Assembly: GCA_002400365.1 (NCBI GenBank)
Contig: DHFK01000170.1
Coordinates: 1 to 24,561, forward strand
Reading direction: 5' to 3'
DNA from: Anaerolineales bacterium UBA4826
GTDB lineage: Bacteria; Chloroflexota; Anaerolineae; UBA4142
Length of the DNA stretch: 24,561 nucleotides
The notes under the pieces were generated by a model, which was not told where the DNA came from, did no database searches, and worked only from the letters and a program-made list of their open reading frames with translations. Made by a program: the position numbers and the translations under genes. This document shows, one piece after another, positions 14,276-19,849 of the stretch. Positions within the stretch are counted from its first letter, which is position 1. Each line of letters begins with the position of its first letter.

Positions 14276-14303
14276 CTATACCACGAAATCTAGCGTGTGT
14301 CAA
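14275..14303 (-). promoter_or_regulatory. Sigma70-like promoter of the lacI-sugar operon
   Basis: On the minus strand, TTGACA (14303-14298), a 17-bp spacer, then TATAGT (14280-14275). The -35 is perfect and the -10 matches 5 of 6. The expected start, near 14268, falls in the second half of the operator. Confidence 0.85.
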
Positions 14304-14306
14304 TTT

Positions 14307-14537
14307 CTATGCTTGAACCAACCAGAGGACCCGATACGGCTCAAGGTGCCACAAACCCATCGCATCGAAGGGTTTGCCCGTGATCAGATCGGTCAGGCGC
14401 TTCGGCGCGCCGAATATGTCCGACCAATTCGCGCGATTGATCGCGCGATTCTGCCCGGCGCGCGCGACCCGAACAAACTGTGCAAGCAAATGCCGGAGGC
14501 GCCGATGTGCGCTACTTTCAGCGACCGGGTTTTTCGG
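14307..14537 (-). pseudogene. C-terminal relic of a sugar-active enzyme (GH13-like tail)
   Basis: A minus-strand frame, closed by TAG at 14307-14309 and by an upstream stop at 14538-14540, ends with the segment LTDLITGKPFDAMGLWHLEP and then YRVLWLVQA. The pattern 'DL-x-TG ... L-EPY-x-VLWL' resembles the C-terminal beta-domain of alpha-amylase family (GH13) proteins. The stretch before it (FVRVARAGQNRAINRAN) is less convincing. No start codon with a Shine-Dalgarno is evident, and the segment sits between the divergent lacI and GH63 promoters. It is best read as the leftover 3' end of an enzyme gene once upstream of lacI. Alternatively it is coincidence in an intergenic region; about 75 residues are too few to be sure. 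Confidence 0.4.
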
Positions 14538-14544
14538 CTATAAT
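14514..14544 (+). promoter_or_regulatory. Probable promoter of the GH63-type gene (perfect -10)
   Basis: TATAAT at 14539-14544. The sequence at -35 (TTTCAG or CTTTCA around 14515-14521) is a poor match. The expected start near 14551 gives a leader of about 32 nt. The LacI operator lies about 270 bp upstream, so repression from there would require looping; no second GAACGTTC is seen near this promoter. Confidence 0.55.
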
Positions 14545-14582
14545 ACGGAAAGAAGCACATCAACCTGTGTGTGGAGCAAGCC

Positions 14583-16439
14583 ATGAACTACACGCCTAAT
14601 TCGCCTTTTCTGCAGAAATTGCGCGGACGCATTACGCTGCAAGAAGTAAATGGATCTGACCCCCGCTTTGGATCCTCGACCAACGCGCCAGGCGTCCCCA
14701 TTAGCGGCATTCCTTTCAGCGAGCGCGGCTCGCGTTTGTTGGTTTTTCGCAACCAAGCCGGGCTCTACATTCGACTGGCTGAACGTTGGGCCAAGTGGGA
14801 GGAAGAAGTTGGAGATTATCGGCACCGGGGACCGGTGATTCAAGACTTGGTCTTCACCGACGCCGAGGGCGCGCCGCTCGATTTCACCTTGACCGCCTAC
14901 CCGCACGCGCTCTGGATCGAAACGCGCTGCGGCGAGTTTTGGATCACCTTCTTCGACGCGGAGACGTTGTATTTCAAATTGCCGTGCGCGCGCGGGGGCA
15001 TTTCATTTCGCGTCTACGCCGCCCAGGGTCGCGCAGATCGGCGGGGCGGCGAATTCAAGGGCGACCCCGAACACCAGCGCACCCATCGCAACGTCGCCTA
15101 TACCACCAACGCGCGAATCGTCTCGAACGAGATCGCGCCGGACACAGCGGGCTATGCGCGCGTTCGGCTGCAGGTACAAGCCACTGCCGATGCCGGGCTA
15201 ATCTTGAATATCACACCGCGCCTGGGCTTTAACCGCAGTCTACCGCGCGGCGAGGACGTTCTGCGCGCGGCGGAGCAGCGTTGGCATGCGTGGTTTGCCG
15301 CCGCGCCGACGGTGGACGCGCCATACGCGACGCAGTACTATTACGCGTGGTGGATTTTGCGGATGGGGCTTTTGAGTCCGCGTTTTTTCCTGACGCGCGA
15401 GGCGATGGCGCCCTCAGTCATTCACTACGTCGGCGTGTGGCAGTGGGATGCGTTCTTTCACGCGCTCGCGTACCGCTACGTGGATCCCCAACTGGCTGAG
15501 GATCAACTGCGCGTCATGCTGGATCACCAACGCGAGGATGGCATGATCCCGGATGCCGTGTACGACGAGGGCGTCGTCATGCGCTGGAAACTGTCCGGCA
15601 CCGGGCGCGAGGTTGACATTACCAAACCGCCGCTCATCGCTTGGGCGGCGCTGAAACTCTACGCGTCGCATGGGCGGCGCGATTTTCTGGATGAGATTTA
15701 CGAACCGCTCTGCCGCTGGAATGCCTGGTGGTTTGAGAAAAACGACGACGATCGCGATGGCATCGTGCAGTACGGACATCCCTTTTCGGCCGGCACGGAC
15801 GACAGTCCGTTGTGGGACGATGGGATGCCGGTCGAATCGCCGGACATTAACACCTATCTCGTGATGCAGATGGATGCGCTCGCGCGCATGGCGGAGATTC
15901 TTGGGTTGAACGACGACGCGGCGCAGTGGCGCGGGCGCGCCGATACGCTTACCCAGAAGATGATCGCGCACTTTTGGGACGAGCACGCCGGGGTGTTTTG
16001 GGCAATGCGCGATCACCAGCGCGTGCGCGCGCTGACGCCGTTCAATCTCTTTCCGCTCCTGACCGGGCGACTCCCCCGCGCGTTAGCGGACCGCGTGGTC
16101 GCGCATCTGCGCGCCGCCGACGAATTCTGGACCGCCTATCCGCTTCCCACCGTCGCCAAACGCGATCCGAAATACGATCCCAATCAGATGTGGCGCGGAC
16201 CGACCTGGGTGAACGTCAATTATCTGTTCATCGAGGGCTTGGCGCGCGGCGGCTATCTCGACCTGGCGCGCGCGCTGCGCGACAAGACGCTCGAGTTGTT
16301 GATGCGCCACAGCGACATCTACGAGTACTACAATCCCGAAACGGGCAACCCGCCGCCGCGCGCGGCGTCCGTCTTTGGCTGGTCGAGCGCGGTGTTCGTG
16401 GACTTGGCAATCAAGGCGTCGCGCGGGGAGATCATCTAG
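14583..16439 (+). CDS. GH63-type glycoside hydrolase (alpha-glucosidase/mannosylglycerate hydrolase-like)
   Basis: A 618-residue (alpha/alpha)6-barrel glycosidase of the bacterial GH63 type, which hydrolyses alpha-glucosides or glycosylglycerates with inversion. Family motifs: WQWDAFFHALAYRYVDPQLA (about residues 287-306), AGTDDSPLWDDG with D406 as probable general acid (family GxDNSP; here N is D), RGPTWVNVNYLFIEGL, and EYYNPETG followed by FGWSSAVFVDL, with E581 the probable base. An N-terminal beta-sandwich domain precedes the barrel. The start is the ATG at 14583 with GGAG six bases upstream; a GTG at 14571 would add four residues. No signal peptide is seen, so it is cytoplasmic. It is divergent from the lacI operon and likely shares its substrate. 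Mannosyl- or glucosylglycerate is an alternative substrate. Confidence 0.88.
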   Translation: MNYTPNSPFLQKLRGRITLQEVNGSDPRFGSSTNAPGVPISGIPFSERGSRLLVFRNQAGLYIRLAERWAKWEEEVGDYRHRGPVIQDLVFTDAEGAPLDFTLTAYPHALWIETRCGEFWITFFDAETLYFKLPCARGGISFRVYAAQGRADRRGGEFKGDPEHQRTHRNVAYTTNARIVSNEIAPDTAGYARVRLQVQATADAGLILNITPRLGFNRSLPRGEDVLRAAEQRWHAWFAAAPTVDAPYATQYYYAWWILRMGLLSPRFFLTREAMAPSVIHYVGVWQWDAFFHALAYRYVDPQLAEDQLRVMLDHQREDGMIPDAVYDEGVVMRWKLSGTGREVDITKPPLIAWAALKLYASHGRRDFLDEIYEPLCRWNAWWFEKNDDDRDGIVQYGHPFSAGTDDSPLWDDGMPVESPDINTYLVMQMDALARMAEILGLNDDAAQWRGRADTLTQKMIAHFWDEHAGVFWAMRDHQRVRALTPFNLFPLLTGRLPRALADRVVAHLRAADEFWTAYPLPTVAKRDPKYDPNQMWRGPTWVNVNYLFIEGLARGGYLDLARALRDKTLELLMRHSDIYEYYNPETGNPPPRAASVFGWSSAVFVDLAIKASRGEII

Positions 16440-16621
16440 TACCGTGTTTCATAAATTCTCCGACTATTCCTGTAACAGCCCCGCCAGGGGGAGATGGGGA
16501 TCGGGGGACACCCCCGACCCCCGCCAGGGGCTTTGCCCCTGAACCGCAAAGTTTCTGCTCTCGTGCATGCCCCCGAGGGCATGGAGTTCTCGAAATGACA
16601 GGCTGAGCAGTTACAAGTTGA
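16440..16621. repeat. Cluster of three perfect hairpins and a 12-bp direct repeat
   Basis: No gene is seen here. CCCCGCCAGGGG occurs at 16479-16490 and 16519-16530. Perfect hairpins: TCGGGGG/CCCCCGA (16501-16517, loop ACA), CAGGGGC/GCCCCTG (16525-16541, loop TTT) and CATGCCC/GGGCATG (16566-16583, loop CCGA). Right after comes TTCTCGAAATGACAGG, whose complement resembles the widespread dispersed 'TGTCATTTCGAG' element of bacterial genomes (from memory, not searched). This may be a mosaic of repetitive elements and could also terminate the GH63 transcript. Confidence 0.7.
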
Positions 16622-16771
16622 TGTTTCTCGGCAGTCTTCTCACCGACGGAGAGCGGCGCGGCGATCTTCCTCTTGCTCAGCCGCCGCGGGAGTCGCGCCA
16701 GCGAAATTCCGTACGCGCCCTTCCTTTGCCTGGGGGCATTGACCGCGCTCCTCTACGACCCCTTCTTGTAA
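16622..16771 (+). pseudogene. C-terminal fragment of a prepilin (type IV leader) peptidase
   Basis: In the frame ending at TAA 16769-16771, the last 49 codons read as a transmembrane helix (SGAAIFLLLSRRGSRASE) followed by IPYAPFLCLGALTALLYD. The 'SEIPFGPFLALGAL' pattern is the hallmark C-terminus of prepilin peptidases (PilD/PulO family, aspartyl membrane proteases that process type IV pilins). The frame is closed upstream by TGA at 16619-16621, with no start, and the catalytic aspartates are absent, so this is a relic. It lies directly upstream of the PilN/PilO-like genes, where an intact prepilin peptidase would make sense. A hairpin-rich repeat cluster borders the break, suggesting repeat-mediated deletion. 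This frame is not the longest ORF here; a competing frame (16567-16809) has no recognisable features. Confidence 0.68.
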
Positions 16772-16880
16772 CTCAGCCTTGCGAAGGTTCGACAGTCGTC
16801 TTCGAATGAAATGCGCTTTCCCAAGCCAAGAACCGTTGCTTTCGCAAGCCCCCTCTCAACCTTCGCAAGGTTGGGCAGTC
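16772..16880. repeat. Two copies of a 26-bp palindromic element
   Basis: Copies at 16772-16797 and 16855-16880 match at 20 of 26 positions. Each has CCTT-NNN-AAGG at its centre. The second is a perfect AACCTT-CGC-AAGGTT; the first has the loop in the opposite sense (GCG). The second copy ends 7 bp before a TTGACA -35 box, so it may be a binding site or a dispersed repeat. Confidence 0.6.
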
Positions 16881-16887
16881 ACCCGTT

Positions 16888-16916
16888 TTGACATTTCGCC
16901 AGGATGCGACTATCAT
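16888..16916 (+). promoter_or_regulatory. Sigma70-like promoter of the pilN/pilO-like operon
   Basis: TTGACA at 16888-16893, exactly 17 bp, then TATCAT at 16911-16916 (5 of 6). The predicted start, 16923 or so, is at or next to the ATG at 16925, so the first gene could be leaderless. Confidence 0.75.
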
Positions 16917-16924
16917 AGCCCCAA

Positions 16925-18622
16925 ATGATCCGAGATGGCAGGAAGGATAGCGAATCGAATCCACGCGAGCCGGAGATGGAACAACTGCCACTGCCGCAAC
17001 TGGGCCCCCACCTTTCGCGCCGCACCATTGCCTTGTGGCTGCTCGCCATCAGTCTGGCGATCTTCTTCCTACCGCTCAACCTCGTCTCCACGACCCTCCG
17101 CGATGACGCCAGCAATTTGGACGCCGAACTCACCTCCCTGCGCGCGTCTCTGACCGTCGTGCCGACGCCTGTTCCTCCCGAGATGCAGCGCGTGCTGACG
17201 CCTCTGGCTCAGGTTCAGAACCAGTTGAATCAGATCGGCGCGGTTTACCCCACCCTCGTCGCGCCGCGGCCCGATTGGATCTCCATCATGGCTGCCATCG
17301 GCAACCATGACCCGGAGCAGATCGCGCTCACCACGCTGACGCAAAACGATGCGCGAACCACCCTCACGCTCGTGGGCCGCGCGGCGCGCGCTGACGCCGT
17401 CGTCGCGTACGCGCGCATGCTCGAAGAAACCAAGTTGTTCAACCGCGTCGTCGCGCAATCTATCCAAGCCGTCCCGACGCTCACTCCGACGCTCACCCTG
17501 ACGCCGACGGCGACGCTGCCTCCCACGCCGACCGCGCCGCCCACTCCGACGATTCCGCCAACCCTAACGCCGGTCCCTTCCGCCACCCCGACCAACACGC
17601 CAATACCCATTCCTAGCGCGACGCCTGACCTGCGGGATCAGTTCGAGCCGGACGATTTCGAAGCCAAGCCGAGCGCGCTCGGACTACCGCAAACCCATAA
17701 CTTTTATCCCGTGGGCGACGTGGACAATGTGTACTTTCTCGCGAAATACGGGCGCGCTTATCGCGTGTACACGATTGACCTCGCGCCCGCCGTGGATACT
17801 TTTCTCAGGGTTTCGGTCGGAGGCGCGCAGTACGAAAACGACGATGTTCGACCGGGCACGCTTAGTTCAGAAGTGCTCTTTACGCACAACGGCACCGATA
17901 CCTTTGCGCTGGTCCGCATCGAAAACCGCGCGCAGTTTGGCGGCGACAAGTGGTACAAAATCATCGCCGAAGAAACGCTCGTTACGCCGACGCCCGCGCC
18001 GACCGCCACGCCCACGCCGACTCCCACGTGGACGCTTGTTCCCTCGCCGACGCCGACGCGCACGATCACGCCGACGCCAGACTTGCGCGATCGGTACGAG
18101 CCGGACGATGTCCTAGCGCACGCGATCGCCATCGGCGAGGTGCAGCAGCACAATTTCTACCCGATTGGCGATGTGGACAAGGTCAGTTTTCCGGTCAAAG
18201 TCGGGCGCTATTACCAGGCATTGACCTCCGAGTTGGCGCTGGGCGTGGACACATTCATTACCGTGACCCTGGACAGCGGCGGGCCATGGACGAATGACGA
18301 CTATGCGCCCGGCACCGGCAACTTGGCTTCCGCCGTATGTTTCCGGGCGGACCAGGACAGTACGGCGGTCGCGACCATCGTGAACGTGACGCGCCAGTAC
18401 GGTCCCGACAAGACTTTCAAGATCAAAGTCTCCGAAGTCCCAACCCAGAATTATCCACCCTGTCCTGCGACTCCTTCCTCGATGACGTCCATGCCATCGT
18501 TGGCTTGGCTCGGTCTCAAGCCGGTTGCCTTTCGTTCGACGGATCGAGATCAACCTGCCGCGCTTGCGCCGATGCCCATTCGGTTCGTCATCATGCTTGA
18601 ACTAAAGGCGGCGCAGCGATGA
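16925..18622 (+). CDS. PilN-like pilus assembly protein with two PPC-like domains
   Basis: A 565-residue inner-membrane protein. Residues about 32-54 (TIALWLLAISLAIFFLPLNLV region) form one transmembrane helix, followed by a coiled-coil (TLRDDASNLDAELTSLRASL) and a PilN-type domain (WISIMAAIGN to FNRVVAQSIQ), the inner-membrane platform of type IV pili or type II secretion. A Pro/Thr linker then leads to two similar domains: DLRDQFEPDDF... (about 236-345) and DLRDRYEPDDV... (about 386-509). Each has EPDD, HNFYP(V/I)GDVD and VDTF, as in bacterial pre-peptidase C-terminal (PPC) domains. PilN proteins normally stop after about 200 residues, so this is a fusion. The start is uncertain: 16925 would be leaderless, while 16976 (MEQLPL) has GGAG too close. 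The 3' end overlaps the next gene by 4 bp. Confidence 0.75.
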   Translation: MIRDGRKDSESNPREPEMEQLPLPQLGPHLSRRTIALWLLAISLAIFFLPLNLVSTTLRDDASNLDAELTSLRASLTVVPTPVPPEMQRVLTPLAQVQNQLNQIGAVYPTLVAPRPDWISIMAAIGNHDPEQIALTTLTQNDARTTLTLVGRAARADAVVAYARMLEETKLFNRVVAQSIQAVPTLTPTLTLTPTATLPPTPTAPPTPTIPPTLTPVPSATPTNTPIPIPSATPDLRDQFEPDDFEAKPSALGLPQTHNFYPVGDVDNVYFLAKYGRAYRVYTIDLAPAVDTFLRVSVGGAQYENDDVRPGTLSSEVLFTHNGTDTFALVRIENRAQFGGDKWYKIIAEETLVTPTPAPTATPTPTPTWTLVPSPTPTRTITPTPDLRDRYEPDDVLAHAIAIGEVQQHNFYPIGDVDKVSFPVKVGRYYQALTSELALGVDTFITVTLDSGGPWTNDDYAPGTGNLASAVCFRADQDSTAVATIVNVTRQYGPDKTFKIKVSEVPTQNYPPCPATPSSMTSMPSLAWLGLKPVAFRSTDRDQPAALAPMPIRFVIMLELKAAQR

Positions 18623-19653
18623 TCGAGCGCATTGGAGCCGGGCTGAGCGCCGCGGGGGCGTTCCTCCGCAACAATCTGATGACCGTGCTGCCGGTGTTTT
18701 TCATCGTCGTCATTCTGACGAGTTACGCGCTTTTCTATTTCGCTTCGATTGATCCGGCGCGGCAAGCCCGGGACAAACTGAGCGTCTTGGTGGACGACAC
18801 CCGCAAAACCGTCGTCAGTCGCCAGCGCGGCACCGAATCCCCGGCGGGTTGGCAAACCCGGTTGATGGAATCCAGAGCCACCTTGACCGCCACGCTCGGC
18901 GTTTTTCTCACCGAATCTCAAGCGACCCAGGTTCTGGATGCGTTGTATCTACACGCGCGCGAGAGCGGCGTCAAGATCGTAGAGTTGCAGGTGCCGCCGA
19001 CGCCCACACCGCAGCCCACGCCAACGCTCATCCCGACTCGCCCGGCGCCGCCTCCGACGACTGCGCCGCTGCCCAGCCCTGGTCAGCCGACGCTCAAGCC
19101 GGTGACGCCGCTGCCCAGCCCGTCCCCGCCGCCTCCGCCCACTCAACCCAAGCCAACGGCGACTCCACCGGTCTCCGGCAAACCGCTATACTTTGTCACG
19201 ACCATCCGGCTGAGAGCGCAGGGCACACAGCGGCAACTTGTGGATTTTGTAGCGCGGCTGCAAGAATCTGCGGCAAAGAATTTTGTGATCAACAACCTGG
19301 AGCTTGCCGGCGCGGAAGGCACGCCGACGGCCCTTCTGACCATGGGTATTTCTCTCTTCATTTCTCCCAGTGCGCCGGGCGAGGCGCAAACGACGACCCA
19401 ACCTCCCACCGGCGCGGAGATTTCGCCGACGCCAACTCCAATCCCGCCGCCGCCCCTGCCAACGCCGACGGCTACTCCGACCGTCACCCCGACGCCGACT
19501 CCCCGGTACATCATCCACGTCGTGCAGCCGGGGGACACGTTGTATTCCCTGGCGCGTCGCTATGGTATCTCGGTGGAAGCAATCATGGCCGCAAACAAAC
19601 TGACCGATTTCAACATTCGAATCGGTCAGCAGTTGCTCATTCCCCCGCCGTAA
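18619..19653 (+). CDS. PilO-like pilus assembly protein with C-terminal LysM domain
   Basis: A 344-residue membrane protein translated in overlap (ATGA) with the PilN-like gene. Residues about 20-43 form a transmembrane helix (VLPVFFIVVILTSYALFYF), followed by a helical segment and the PilO-type alpha/beta core split by a long Pro/Thr insertion (about 125-190). The second half of the core is LYFVTTIRLRAQGTQRQLVDFV and FVINNLELAG. After another Pro/Thr linker comes a LysM peptidoglycan-binding domain (about 297-344: HVVQPGDTLYSLARRYGISV, IMAANKLTDFNIRIGQQLLI). PilO normally pairs with PilN to align the pilus machine; LysM would anchor it to the wall. LysM on a PilO is unusual. No terminator is obvious. 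Confidence 0.78.
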   Translation: MIERIGAGLSAAGAFLRNNLMTVLPVFFIVVILTSYALFYFASIDPARQARDKLSVLVDDTRKTVVSRQRGTESPAGWQTRLMESRATLTATLGVFLTESQATQVLDALYLHARESGVKIVELQVPPTPTPQPTPTLIPTRPAPPPTTAPLPSPGQPTLKPVTPLPSPSPPPPPTQPKPTATPPVSGKPLYFVTTIRLRAQGTQRQLVDFVARLQESAAKNFVINNLELAGAEGTPTALLTMGISLFISPSAPGEAQTTTQPPTGAEISPTPTPIPPPPLPTPTATPTVTPTPTPRYIIHVVQPGDTLYSLARRYGISVEAIMAANKLTDFNIRIGQQLLIPPP

Positions 19654-19656
19654 CGC

Positions 19657-19839
19657 TTGGAATCTCTCCCATGGAAAACAAGACCGCCATTCTGCATCCA
19701 CAGTGAAAGATTCAGGCCCTATCTGCGCGGCATGCTCGCGCCGGATACGTTGATCGTGGATACCGCGCGCCTGTCCGAACGGCAAGATGTCCTGGCGTGG
19801 GTGGGACTGCGCGTGTCCGACGAATTGATTGTCGAGTAA
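19657..19839 (+). pseudogene. Short ORF, possible C-terminal gene fragment
   Basis: An open frame of about 60 codons directly after the LysM-protein stop. It has no convincing start (TTG at 19657) or Shine-Dalgarno. The second half (LAPDTLIVDTARLSERQDVL, then WVGLRVSDELIVE) looks like ordinary protein sequence, not low-complexity shadow, and nothing real is on the other strand here. I do not recognise the family. It could be the tail of a gene lost next to the pilus cluster, like the prepilin peptidase fragment on the other side. Confidence 0.3.
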
Positions 19840-19849
19840 CTGCGGACGT

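Noticed and set aside
16567..16809. Candidate 80-codon gene on the + strand
   Set aside because: It overlaps the prepilin peptidase tail in another frame, has no family resemblance and no Shine-Dalgarno.
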